Of a DNA stretch of 64,000 nt, positions 7,088 to 16,272 are shown piece by piece. A program made the translations under genes and the position numbers. Location of the stretch: positions 1-64,000 of the forward strand of contig JAJCYW010000021.1 of NCBI GenBank assembly GCA_029262675.1, given 5' to 3'. This stretch comes from Chloroflexota bacterium. Its GTDB lineage: Bacteria > Chloroflexota > Dehalococcoidia > DSTF01 > RBG-16-68-14. Under the pieces are notes generated by a model that had not been told where the DNA came from, searched no databases, and saw only the letters and a program-made list of their open reading frames with translations. Numbering within the stretch: the first letter of the stretch is position 1; every line of letters starts with the position of its first letter.

Positions 7088-8974
7088 GTGTCGCAACGCA
7101 GACGGTGGCATGGGCCGCCGGTCCCGGACTTCACGGAGCCACCAGGTCATGCGCCGGCCACTGAGCAGATGGCGGCCGACGCACCGGAGCGTCCTGCGGC
7201 AGGTCGCGCAGCGGCGGGCTCCGGGCGTTCGCGGGTGCCGTTCCTGCTGGTGGCGTTGACCTCGCTAATACTCGTCGCTTCGGTTAGCTGGACAGGCGTA
7301 TCTGAGACAAAGCTTGCGCTTGAGATTCCGTACCTGCACGGCGACGCCGTGGTTATACTGAGCGACCGCTTTGTCTGCTCGCTGCTGAGTAGTCAACAGG
7401 CGCAATCGGGCGTCGTCGGAGCGGACGGCAGCCACTCAGTTGCTGTCGATGGAGTCAGCTACTGGAACTTCGGCGATACCGTGCTGGCGAACGGCCGCAT
7501 GATCCCAAACAGCATTGGATGGAGCAGCGACGGAGACGCTTCCGATTGCGTCGATCTAGTGCCCAAGGGGACTGCGGCGGAGACGGCGCAGTTGCTGACG
7601 CGCGATGTCGAGACAGAACAGAGCGTCTGGCCGCTGGGGATGGAGACGACATCGCCCGACACCGTGCATTTCTTCTACGCGTCCGTGGTGAAGGTCGATG
7701 ACGGCTCGGACGGCGTCGTTGCCAAGGTGGCCGGTGTCGGACTGGCGTCCTTCGACACTGCGACGCTGGCGGCGGAGCGCCTGTTGGGAGGCGCCCTGCC
7801 GTGGCCCGCCGGCGGGCCGCTGCCTTCGCGGACGTTTGTGGACGGCGGTTACGTCTACGTGCTGCTGGGCCGCGGGGCCGGCAGTTGGGCGTCTGACGTC
7901 GTGCTGGCGCGCGTGCCGTCGGAGGACATCGAGGCAATGGGCGCCTACGAGTACTGGCAGCCGCGCCACTGGGCGCAGCGCGGGCGCTGGGTCACCGGGC
8001 TCTGGGATGCTGAGACGCAGGCCTGGCGCCTGGAGTTGCGGGAGATCCGCCCGCTCTGGCGGCAGGACGGCCGGCACAACGGCGTCAGCGTCGCGTACAA
8101 CGAGTACCTCGGTACCTGGTTGGCCGTCTACGCGACGTCGTTCATGACTTCGATCAACGTGCGGACGGCGGCCGAGCCGACGGGCCCGTGGGGGGAGGCC
8201 GACACGAGCCTCATCGACTGCGGCGCCTTCCACGCCGCCGCAGATGAGGGCTTCGTCTGCTACACCGGCGCGCAACACGATGCCTACGCGGCGGACGGCG
8301 GCCGGGCGATCTACGTCTCATACAGCAACGGCGGTTCCTACGAAGTGTACTTGCACGAGATCCGCTTCGGCGGCGCCGTGCTGGAGTGGACGGATGCAGA
8401 CGGCAACGCCGCCTACGTCGCTGCGGGCCAGAATCCCCCGGCTGGCTACGAGGAGGGCGGACTGGCGTTCTACGCGTCGGACGTGCCCGTGCCGGGTCTC
8501 GCCGCGATTCACCGCTGGGCCGGCGCGGAGAGCGGCGCCGTTCGTTACAGCGCCACACCGCCGGCTGGAGAGCCGTTCGGCGATGACGGTGTCGCGTTCT
8601 TCGCGCCGGTGGAAGCCGCCGGGCCCGGCGGCGTCAACGCGCGCTACGCGCCGGTCTACCGCTGGTCACGCGGCGACGCTGAGCGCTACGCCGCGCTCAA
8701 TCTGCGGCTCGCGGGCTACACTCGACACGAGATCGCGTTCTACGCCGCCTGCCCCGACAGCGATGGCGACGGCCTCCACGACTGCTTCGAGTCGTTTCTG
8801 GGGACGGACGCGATGGCGGCTGACAGCGATGGCGATCTCTTGGCGGACGACTACGAGCTATCGACGGCGGGCTGCAACCCGCGGGTCTTCAATATCGATG
8901 ACGACGAGATCGCCGCAGACGAAGAGATCCTGGCCGGCGCGAACCCCTGTCTGCCGTACCACGAGCCGGAGTAG
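7088..8974 (+). CDS. Membrane-anchored/secreted propeller-like protein (DUF4185-like), with DUF5648-like repeats and DSDGDG-type C-terminus
   Basis: GTG 7088 with GGAGG SD; TM segment VPFLLVALTSLILVASVSW; YWNFGDTVLANG...NSIGW...DTVHFFYASVV; repeats FYASDVPVPGLAAIHRW / YAPVYRWSRGDAERYAAL; DSDGDGLHDCFESFLGTDAMAADSDGDLLADDYE. Confidence 0.75.
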   Translation: MSQRRRWHGPPVPDFTEPPGHAPATEQMAADAPERPAAGRAAAGSGRSRVPFLLVALTSLILVASVSWTGVSETKLALEIPYLHGDAVVILSDRFVCSLLSSQQAQSGVVGADGSHSVAVDGVSYWNFGDTVLANGRMIPNSIGWSSDGDASDCVDLVPKGTAAETAQLLTRDVETEQSVWPLGMETTSPDTVHFFYASVVKVDDGSDGVVAKVAGVGLASFDTATLAAERLLGGALPWPAGGPLPSRTFVDGGYVYVLLGRGAGSWASDVVLARVPSEDIEAMGAYEYWQPRHWAQRGRWVTGLWDAETQAWRLELREIRPLWRQDGRHNGVSVAYNEYLGTWLAVYATSFMTSINVRTAAEPTGPWGEADTSLIDCGAFHAAADEGFVCYTGAQHDAYAADGGRAIYVSYSNGGSYEVYLHEIRFGGAVLEWTDADGNAAYVAAGQNPPAGYEEGGLAFYASDVPVPGLAAIHRWAGAESGAVRYSATPPAGEPFGDDGVAFFAPVEAAGPGGVNARYAPVYRWSRGDAERYAALNLRLAGYTRHEIAFYAACPDSDGDGLHDCFESFLGTDAMAADSDGDLLADDYELSTAGCNPRVFNIDDDEIAADEEILAGANPCLPYHEPE

Positions 8975-9008
8975 GTGCTCTGGCGGGCGCCGATGTGGCG
9001 CGCCCACA

Positions 9009-9218
9009 CGGGCAATCCCTAGTATTGTGACCCCGCTGAACGAGTGCAGTTCTTTGACAGCCTGACCAAACAGATGTAGACTCCGCTCGTAAAGGCGGTG
9101 CTCTATGAACAAACGCGGGTTACCCTTCGTTATCGTCGTGGCCGTGCTGCTGCTCGTGGTTGGTGCGGGGTGTGCTGGAGACGACGACAGCAGTTCGGGC
9201 ATCCAGGCCGAAGCGTCC
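9009..9218. repeat. Long direct repeat copy A (promoter/UTR plus lipoprotein leader)
   Basis: Aligns without gaps to 9692..9901 at an offset of 683 bp with only a handful of mismatches; identity decays sharply after about 9218. Confidence 0.92.
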
Positions 9219-9602
9219 GCGACAGAGTCCGTCACGCCGAAAAGCACGGCGGCGCTAACGGCTACCGATCAGCCCCTTCCCACGCAGCCGACCGCGACCG
9301 CTACAGCAGTACCGCTACCAACGGAGCCGGCCGCGCCCACGCAGCCACCGGCACCCACATCTGATCCTGCCTGTGCGAAGACAACTCCCAACCACCTGAA
9401 CATCGACAAACTGCGCCTTCAGCCAGGCCTGACTGATGCTGCGATAAGAGAGGTCGACAGCGACAGCGTTGGCATGGTTATCGACGGCGTGGAAGTGACC
9501 GTAATAGGCTGGGGTGAGGTCGTTCGCATCCACGGGGATCTGACCAATGAACAGCAAACCCGAATCCTCCGCGCGGTTGACGCGGTTCGCTATGCGTGCT
9601 AG
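9105..9602 (+). CDS. Lipoprotein with Ser/Thr/Pro linker, C-terminal domain of unknown function (type A)
   Basis: MNKRGLPFVIVVAVLLLVVGAGC (lipobox VGAGC) then TATATAVPLPTEPAAPTQPPAPTS linker. Confidence 0.75.
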   Translation: MNKRGLPFVIVVAVLLLVVGAGCAGDDDSSSGIQAEASATESVTPKSTAALTATDQPLPTQPTATATAVPLPTEPAAPTQPPAPTSDPACAKTTPNHLNIDKLRLQPGLTDAAIREVDSDSVGMVIDGVEVTVIGWGEVVRIHGDLTNEQQTRILRAVDAVRYAC

Positions 9603-9639
9603 CCAAGTAAATTGCCAGCATACTAGGTAGGGGCAGGCT

Positions 9640-9705
9640 ATGTCGCGTCATTTCTTGGTGCTGGTGGTATCTCTGGGTGCGGCACTTCCCGCGGGCAATC
9701 CCTAG
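9640..9705 (+). pseudogene. Truncated secretory leader ORF
   Basis: AGGGGCAGGCT ATG: MSRHFLVLVVSLGAALPAGNP*; the stop lies inside the start of repeat copy B (9692). Confidence 0.4.
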
Positions 9706-9901
9706 TATTGTGACCCCGCTGAACGAGAGCAGTTCTTTGACAGCCTGACCAAACAGATGTAGACTCCGCTCGTAAAGGCGGTGCTCTATGAACGAACGCG
9801 GGTTACCCTTCGTTATCGTCGTGGCCGTGCTGCTGCTCGTGGTTGGTGCGGCGTGTGCTGGAGACGACGACAGCAGTTCGGGCATCCAGGCCGAAGCCTC
9901 C
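9692..9901. repeat. Long direct repeat copy B
   Basis: See 9009..9218. Confidence 0.92.
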
Positions 9902-10267
9902 TCGACGATTGCCGTCACGCCGCAGAGCACGCCGGCGCCGCCCACCGCTACCGCACTTCCGCCGACGCAACCGGCCCCGACGCAGCCGCCACCTACGGCG
10001 CCTCCGCCGGCGGACGCAGCCAAATTCCCCACGCTCGACACGCGCGTCGCCATCAGGGACCTGCCGACCGTCAATCAGATTCAGCTCAGCAAGGACGGCA
10101 ATTACTTCATCGCGGACCGGGGCGACGGATGCACGTGGGTGGAGGTGTTGAGGCTGACAGATTCTGAACTGGGCGAAACAGTCATCCTGCATACTGATTG
10201 CCTGGCTGCTGGCTTCGCGATAGCGTTCCGGCCCGCAAGCGGTGAAGTGTTTATGCTCATCTCGTGA
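9788..10267 (+). CDS. Lipoprotein with Pro-rich linker, different C-terminal domain (type B)
   Basis: MNERGLPFVIVVAVLLLVVGAAC leader nearly identical to 9105..9602; C-terminus AAKFPTLDTRVAIRDLPTVNQIQLSKDGNYFIADRGDGCTWVEVLRL... is unrelated by eye. Confidence 0.75.
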   Translation: MNERGLPFVIVVAVLLLVVGAACAGDDDSSSGIQAEASSTIAVTPQSTPAPPTATALPPTQPAPTQPPPTAPPPADAAKFPTLDTRVAIRDLPTVNQIQLSKDGNYFIADRGDGCTWVEVLRLTDSELGETVILHTDCLAAGFAIAFRPASGEVFMLIS

Positions 10268-10276
10268 AATAAGGTA

Positions 10277-10396
10277 GTGATCTTCTCAACGCGGGCGGTG
10301 TTCCTGGCGGCTGTCGTGCTGGCCACTATGACCGGAAGCGGACCAGTCCAAGCCGATCACGTCGATGGCAACATGCGGGGTCTTCAAAAGCGATGA
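10277..10396 (+). pseudogene. Truncated signal-peptide ORF
   Basis: AAGGTA-GTG: VIFSTRAVFLAAVVLATMTGSGPVQADHVDGNMRGLQKR*; classical signal peptide (VQA^D) that stops where the duplicated fragment at 10376 begins. Confidence 0.4.
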
Positions 10397-10469
10397 CGAC
10401 GAGATCGCCGCGGGCGAAGAGATCCTGGTTGGCACGAAACCCTGTCTGCCGTACCACGAGCCGGAGTAG
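10376..10469 (+). pseudogene. Relic of the 3' end of a paralog of 7088..8974
   Basis: GVFKSDDDEIAAGEEILVGTKPCLPYHEPE* vs RVFNIDDDEIAADEEILAGANPCLPYHEPE* at the end of 7088..8974; nucleotide similarity continues just past the stop. Confidence 0.8.
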
Positions 10470-10738
10470 CTGCTATGGCGGGGGAACGCATTCGGAATGC
10501 GTCACACGCTCTTGACGGCATGCCCACGCCGCAGTAGGCTTCACGCGTAAGCGCTGGCCACAAAGGCCACCCCCGCGCTAACTCATTCGATACGGAGACT
10601 TGCCCGTGCTGCTATCGCCCGCAATTCGCTGGCTCGCCGTGGCCGCGTTCGGCCTGGTGGTCGATGCGACTCCCCGCACGAAGGTCGGCCCGTTAGATAC
10701 TAGATGCGTGATTGGTGTGATAGAAAAGGATTTCTGTG

Positions 10739-12802
10739 ATGCCGCCGGATAATTCGGACTCGGCTTGGCTTAGGATACGGCGTGGCCTGCAGGAGTTGAT
10801 GATCCCAACGCTACGGGCATTGATGATCACGGCTGGAATTGTCGTTGCTTCGCTTCTCGTACTTCCTCGACTTCCAGGTTCGGCGACTCCAACGGTTGCG
10901 CAACAGCAACCGCTCTACCTGGAGGAGCAATCGTTTGTCGTACTGGCCAACCGGCCTGTCTGCTCGCTCTTGAGTAGCCCCAAAGTGGGCGCGGGCATTA
11001 TCGGCCAGGACGGCGGCAATTCTGTGGCCGTCGGCGATGTCGTGTACTGGAACTTCGGCGATACATTGCTAGCCAACGGCAGCATGATTGTCAATAGCAT
11101 TGGTTGGAGCAGAGACACCGACGCCTCCGACTGCATCACTCTCGCACCCAAAGAAGCGGATGGCGTCGCGGTGCCGTTGCTCGCGCCTGATCGGCCGAGG
11201 GAGCAGACGGTGTGGCCGCTGGACATGGCAGCGACAACCGCGGACACGGTGCACTTCTTTTACGCATCCATAGTTTCAGCTCCGGACCTGGACCTCGGGT
11301 GGGATGTGGAGGGAGTTGGGATCGCCTCATTCGATACTGGCACCCTCTCAGCCGAGCGTGCGTTGGGGGGCGACCTCATCTGGCGGGAGGGAGTTCCCTT
11401 GCCGGACAGGGCGTACGTTGACGGCGAATACGTGTACGTATTTTCACGCATACCGCGTGAGCCTGCGACGATGGACGTCATCTTGAGCCGGGTGCCTTTG
11501 GCTCTCTTCGATACCCCGGCCAGTTATGAGTACTGGGAACCTGGCGGCCCAGACGAAGCCGGCCGATGGCTGACCGGCTTGTGGGATGGACAGACAGGCT
11601 ACTGGGATCCAGCTGTCGCCAACATAGGCGCTCTCTGGAGCCAGCCGGGGTGGCATAACGGCGTGGACGTGACATACAATCAGTCTCTTGAAAAGTGGGT
11701 TGCGGTATACGCGACGAACTTTGCCACCTCAATCAACGTGCGGGTATCGGACGCGCTAACAGGCCCCTGGGAGAAAGCTGATAGCGTATTGTTCGATTGC
11801 GCGTACTTCCATCAGCCACCCGCTCCAGGTGCAACCAATCCGTTCGCTTGCTATACAGCGGTTCAACACGACATGTACAGCCGCGATGGAGACCGCACCC
11901 TGTACATCTCATATAGCAGCGGTACCGAGTATCAGGTGTATCTCCACGAAATACGGCTCGCCGTGGCTGTCAGAGAATGGGTCGATGATCGAGGCGCGCC
12001 GATCTACGTGGCTGACAGTGCGCAAGCGCCGAGCGGTTTCACGCCTGCGGGCGTCAGCTTCTATGCATCCGATATTCCTGCGCCCGGCTTCCAAGAGATC
12101 CGCCGTTGGCAGCACGTGGAGACCGGTGAAAGCCGCTATGACGCCGCAAAGCCGGAGCCGAACGGCGACTACCAGGATCTAGGTGTCTCGTTCTTCGCGC
12201 CTACGGCTCTCGGGGTAGCAGAAGCAACGAATGCCCGATACAGTCCCGTCTTCCGCTGGACGCTAGCGGGTTCAGAACGCTATTCACCGCTGGATCTTGG
12301 GCCGCTAGGGTTCGAACAGCAGGAGATTGCATTCTATGCTGCTTGCCCGGAAGGCATTAGCGGGACCGCGACCGACTGCCCGGATGCGTTCCTCGGCGCA
12401 GGCTCGTTCGACGATGGTACCGATAGCGACGGGGATGGGTGTACGGATTTCGCAGAGTTGGGGAGCAACCCAGTAGCTGGCGGCGGGCGCGACCCGACGA
12501 ACTACTGGGATTTCTACGATGTACCGACGCTCGACGGCGGTCGCGACGGCGACATTGCGCTTCTGACGGACCTTCTGGGCGTCGTACGCAGGTTGGGCAG
12601 CCACGACCGCAATGGCCTAGCGGCGATCAATCGCTACAGCGATCCGGCGCTGCCAATCGCCGACAGGACGTCCTACCATCCCGCGTTCGACCGTTCTCCT
12701 GCGGTGCCCGGCGCGCCTCGCTATGCCTTGGGCCCGCCGGACGGCATCATCAATCTGGCCGACCTCTTGGGCGTGGTCTGGCAGTACGGGCATCGCTGCT
12801 AA
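10739..12802 (+). CDS. Secreted propeller-like protein, paralog of 7088..8974, with dockerin-like C-terminus
   Basis: VCSLLSSPK..GQDGGNSVAVGDVVYWNFGDTLLANGSMIVNSIGWSRDTDASDC matches 7088..8974; C-terminal DGRDGDIALLTDLLGVVRRLGS...GPPDGIINLADLLGVVWQYGHRC is EF-hand/dockerin-like. Confidence 0.78.
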   Translation: MPPDNSDSAWLRIRRGLQELMIPTLRALMITAGIVVASLLVLPRLPGSATPTVAQQQPLYLEEQSFVVLANRPVCSLLSSPKVGAGIIGQDGGNSVAVGDVVYWNFGDTLLANGSMIVNSIGWSRDTDASDCITLAPKEADGVAVPLLAPDRPREQTVWPLDMAATTADTVHFFYASIVSAPDLDLGWDVEGVGIASFDTGTLSAERALGGDLIWREGVPLPDRAYVDGEYVYVFSRIPREPATMDVILSRVPLALFDTPASYEYWEPGGPDEAGRWLTGLWDGQTGYWDPAVANIGALWSQPGWHNGVDVTYNQSLEKWVAVYATNFATSINVRVSDALTGPWEKADSVLFDCAYFHQPPAPGATNPFACYTAVQHDMYSRDGDRTLYISYSSGTEYQVYLHEIRLAVAVREWVDDRGAPIYVADSAQAPSGFTPAGVSFYASDIPAPGFQEIRRWQHVETGESRYDAAKPEPNGDYQDLGVSFFAPTALGVAEATNARYSPVFRWTLAGSERYSPLDLGPLGFEQQEIAFYAACPEGISGTATDCPDAFLGAGSFDDGTDSDGDGCTDFAELGSNPVAGGGRDPTNYWDFYDVPTLDGGRDGDIALLTDLLGVVRRLGSHDRNGLAAINRYSDPALPIADRTSYHPAFDRSPAVPGAPRYALGPPDGIINLADLLGVVWQYGHRC

Positions 12803-12868
12803 CTGCCTGGTCGATTGCAGTCACTGCCTTCGTCGCGGCCGCATCTGCGGCCTAGACGTGATCGCAGT

Positions 12869-12896
12869 TCCGCAATCCCGCGGCCTGTGATATACT
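12869..12896 (+). promoter_or_regulatory. Putative nuo promoter with extended -10
   Basis: TTCCGC-16nt-TATACT with TGn immediately before the -10; about 70 bp upstream of nuoA. Confidence 0.4.
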
Positions 12897-12964
12897 CTCG
12901 CGGACGTGCGAGACGATTTTCACAATCTCACTCTGGGACTGATTTCTGAAACGGGGGTGACCTG

Positions 12965-13336
12965 GTGCTAGAGCAGTTTGGCCGTGCGGGCTTCCTGCTC
13001 CTCTTCGCGCTGTCATTTCCTCTTCTGCCAATCGCCGCGTCCATGGTATTCGGCCTTTTCCGGATCCGGCCCAAGCGCCCAGATCCGGTCAAGAACGCTA
13101 CGTACGAGTGCGGCGTGGAGACGGAGGGCGATGCGCTGGGTCAGTTCAATGTCCGCTATTATGTCTACGCGCTGATATTCGTCGTCTTCGACGTCGAGAT
13201 TCTGCTGCTCTACCCTTGGGCGGTGGCGTTACCGCACGCGGGCTTCGGTGCGTTCTTTGCCGGAGCGATCTTCCTGCTGATCCTCGTCGTCGGCTTCGTC
13301 TATGACTGGGCGAAGAAGGCGCTGGAGTGGGCCTGA
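12965..13336 (+). CDS. nuoA: NADH-quinone oxidoreductase subunit A
   Basis: RPKRPDPVKNATYECGVETEGDALGQFNVRYYVYALIFVVFDVEILLLYPWAV. Confidence 0.95.
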   Translation: MLEQFGRAGFLLLFALSFPLLPIAASMVFGLFRIRPKRPDPVKNATYECGVETEGDALGQFNVRYYVYALIFVVFDVEILLLYPWAVALPHAGFGAFFAGAIFLLILVVGFVYDWAKKALEWA

Positions 13337-13863
13337 TGCCGGCGACGGCGAAGCTGAGCGGTGAGCGGCTGCAGGAGCGCATCGATGCCGCCGTACCGGG
13401 CGCGATTGAGCAAGCCGCTAACGCTTGGGTGTGCGTCCGGCCGGAGCAGCTCGTCGCAACGATGACGTTCCTGCGCGACGATCGCGAGCTTGACGGACGC
13501 TACCTGAACGCGCTCTCTGGCGTCGACCGTTACGACTACTTCGAGATCGTCTATCACGTCAGCTCGCTCTCCCATAACCATGAGATGACGCTTAAGGTGC
13601 GAGCCGACCACGACGAGCCGGAGGTGCCTTCGGTCGCCTCGGTCTGGCGCGGGGCCCACCTCCAGGAGCGGGAGGTCTACGATCTGCTGGGCGTCTCGTT
13701 CGCAGGCCATCCGAAACTGGCGCGGATATTCCTCTGGGACGGCTTCCCTGGCCATCCGCTGCGCAAGGACTTCATGGCGATGCCCGGGGGGAGGAGCCCC
13801 GGCCTGCGCGCGTTCCCGAATGAAGATGAGGAGACGTGGGGAGGCGAGTTCCGTGGCGATTGA
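13327..13863 (+). CDS. nuoC: NADH-quinone oxidoreductase subunit C
   Basis: [30 protein letters not shown]...[47 protein letters not shown]. Confidence 0.95.
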   Translation: MGLMPATAKLSGERLQERIDAAVPGAIEQAANAWVCVRPEQLVATMTFLRDDRELDGRYLNALSGVDRYDYFEIVYHVSSLSHNHEMTLKVRADHDEPEVPSVASVWRGAHLQEREVYDLLGVSFAGHPKLARIFLWDGFPGHPLRKDFMAMPGGRSPGLRAFPNEDEETWGGEFRGD

Positions 13864-14956
13864 CACCGAACCGCTGGTCGTCAATATCGGGCCGCAGCAC
13901 CCCTCCACTCACGGCGTGTTCCGCATGCGGGTGACGCTGGACGGCGAGCGAATCACGGACGCGGAGATGATCGTCGGCTACCTGCACCGCAGCATGGAGA
14001 AGCTGGCCGAGGAGCGGACCTGGACGCAGAACATTCCGTTCACCGACCGCATGGACTACCTGGCGGCGATGACGGGCAACCTCTCGTATTGCATCGCCGT
14101 CGAGCGGCTGGCCAGCATCGAGGTGCCGGAGCGGGCGCAGTACCTGCGCGTTATCTTCGCAGAGTTGCAGCGCATCGCCAGCCACGCGATGGCGAACGGC
14201 ACATTCGTCAACGACTGCGGCGCTTGGCAGACGCCCCTCTTGTACATGTTCCGTGAGCGGGAGAAGGTCCTAGACCTGTTCGAGATGACCTGCGGAGCGC
14301 GCCTGACGCTAAATTACATGCGCATCGGCGGCGTGGCGTTTGATCTGCCGGACGAGTTTCTGCCGCAACTGCGCAGCTTGCTGGACGAGTTGCCCGACCG
14401 TATCGCCGAGTATGAGCAGCTACTGGTGGACAACGAGATCTTGCTGATGCGCAGCCGCGGCATCGGTGTCCTCTCGCCAGAGATGGCGATGAACTCGTCC
14501 ATGAGCGGGCCGATGCTGCGCGGGTCGGGCATAGCCTGGGACGTCCGTAAGGCGGACCCGTACTGCGTCTACGACCGCATGGACTTCGACATCCCCGTTG
14601 GCCACACGGGCGACAGCTACGACCGCTTCAGGGTGCGAATGGAGGAGGTGCGCCAGAGCGTGCGCATCATCGAACAGGCGGTAGCGCAACTGCCGCCGGG
14701 CCGCCACTGCGCGGACGTACCGCTCAACTTCCGGCCTCCGGAGGGTGAAATCTACTCACGCATAGAGTCGCCGAAGGGCGAGCTCGGATTCTACCTGATC
14801 AGCGATGGAGGGCCGCAGCCATATCGCTTCCACGTCCGCTCGCCTTCCCTGATCAACCTATCCGCGCTGCGCGAGATGGTGGTGGGCCAAACTGTAGCGG
14901 ATGCAATCGTCACACTGGGTAGTATTGACCTCAACGTCGGCGAGATGGACCGCTGA
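13853..14956 (+). CDS. nuoD: NADH-quinone oxidoreductase subunit D
   Basis: [34 protein letters not shown]...; GGAGG SD before GTG 13853; ORF track start is 13820. Confidence 0.95.
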   Translation: MAIDTEPLVVNIGPQHPSTHGVFRMRVTLDGERITDAEMIVGYLHRSMEKLAEERTWTQNIPFTDRMDYLAAMTGNLSYCIAVERLASIEVPERAQYLRVIFAELQRIASHAMANGTFVNDCGAWQTPLLYMFREREKVLDLFEMTCGARLTLNYMRIGGVAFDLPDEFLPQLRSLLDELPDRIAEYEQLLVDNEILLMRSRGIGVLSPEMAMNSSMSGPMLRGSGIAWDVRKADPYCVYDRMDFDIPVGHTGDSYDRFRVRMEEVRQSVRIIEQAVAQLPPGRHCADVPLNFRPPEGEIYSRIESPKGELGFYLISDGGPQPYRFHVRSPSLINLSALREMVVGQTVADAIVTLGSIDLNVGEMDR

Positions 14957-16236
14957 TGCAACTGCTCGGCCGTTGGTACGACTTCCGCGACCTTGGCAAT
15001 GGGGTCGCCCGGCTGATCGAGGCGCTGGAGGATGTCGGCGCGCCTGACGGCGTGATCTACGCCGTCACGGGGCTGCTGGGGGCCGTCGCCATTCTCGTGT
15101 TCGTCGCCATCGCCGCGGTCATGAACAGTTGGATCGAAAGGCGCCTGATCGCACGCATCCAGGTCCGCCGCGGCCCGAACCGTACCGGACGCTTCGGGTT
15201 GCTGCAGCCCGTGGCCGACGCGATCAAGCTGATCCAGAAGGAGGCGCTCCAGCCGGCTCGCGCCGATGGCCTGGTCTTCTCGCTGGCGCCGATCTTGATC
15301 TTCATTCCGGCGATCCTGGCGTTCGCGGTGCTGCCGTGGGGCGAGCAGATGGTGTTGGCCGACCTCAACGTCGGCGTGCTCTACCTGCTGGCGCTGGGGT
15401 CAACGACAACGATCATCATCTTCATGGCGGGCTACGCCTCCAACAACAAGTACGCGTTGCTGGGTTCGATGCGCGCGATCGCGATGCTGATCAGCTACGA
15501 GCTGCCGATGGTGATGGCCCTGCTCGGCGTCGTCACATTCGCCGGGACGATGCAGATGTCAGGCATCGTCGCGTTCCAGGAGACGCACTGGTCGTGGCTG
15601 ATCTTCTTTCAGCCGCTGGCCTTCCTGATCTTCCTGCTCGGCTCCACGGCGGAGTTGAACCGGACGCCGGCGGACATCTCGGAGGCGGAGTCTGAGATCG
15701 TCGCAGGCTTCCACATCGAGTACTCCGGCATGAAATTCGGGCTGTTCTACGCCGTTGAGTTGATCAATGCAGTTGCCGTCTCCGGCGTGATCACCGCGCT
15801 CTTCTTGGGCGGCTGGTGGGCGTTCGGCCTGGAGCAGTGGATCCCTGGCTGGCTGATCTTCATCGGCAAGCTCTACGGCGTCTACTTCATCCTGATCTGG
15901 TTCCGCGGCACGCTGCCGCGCTTCCGCATCGATCAGCTAATGGCCTTCGCCTGGAAGTTCCTGCTGCCCTTGGCGATCGTTAACGTGTTTGCGGCGTCGA
16001 TCGAAGTATTGCTTTGGAGAGAGTACGATCTGAGCGCAGGACTGGTCCTTCCAATAGCGGCCGCCGTCAACCTGGCGCTGGCCGTGGTCCTGATCGCCGG
16101 CTGGGGCCGCGTGATGGGGGCGGCCTATGAGCAAGAGCCGCGGAGGCCGCGGCTTTTCAGCGAGATCGACGTTCCGCTTCCAGGCGACGGTCCGGCCTCC
16201 GGTCCGGCTGCCGCCTCCGAGCCGGCCACCGCGTAG
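14956..16236 (+). CDS. nuoH: NADH-quinone oxidoreductase subunit H
   Basis: IERRLIARIQVRRGPNRTGRFGLLQPVADAIKLIQKE...STAELNRTPADISEAESEIVAGFHIEYSGMKF. Confidence 0.95.
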   Translation: MQLLGRWYDFRDLGNGVARLIEALEDVGAPDGVIYAVTGLLGAVAILVFVAIAAVMNSWIERRLIARIQVRRGPNRTGRFGLLQPVADAIKLIQKEALQPARADGLVFSLAPILIFIPAILAFAVLPWGEQMVLADLNVGVLYLLALGSTTTIIIFMAGYASNNKYALLGSMRAIAMLISYELPMVMALLGVVTFAGTMQMSGIVAFQETHWSWLIFFQPLAFLIFLLGSTAELNRTPADISEAESEIVAGFHIEYSGMKFGLFYAVELINAVAVSGVITALFLGGWWAFGLEQWIPGWLIFIGKLYGVYFILIWFRGTLPRFRIDQLMAFAWKFLLPLAIVNVFAASIEVLLWREYDLSAGLVLPIAAAVNLALAVVLIAGWGRVMGAAYEQEPRRPRLFSEIDVPLPGDGPASGPAAASEPATA

Positions 16237-16272
16237 GTAGATAGGGGAACGACGCTGGACGACATTGGAGTA

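Noticed and set aside
7455-8278. Minus-strand ORFs opposite the first propeller paralog
   Set aside because: Antisense to a protein whose sequence is conserved in the paralog at 10739..12802; no independent support.
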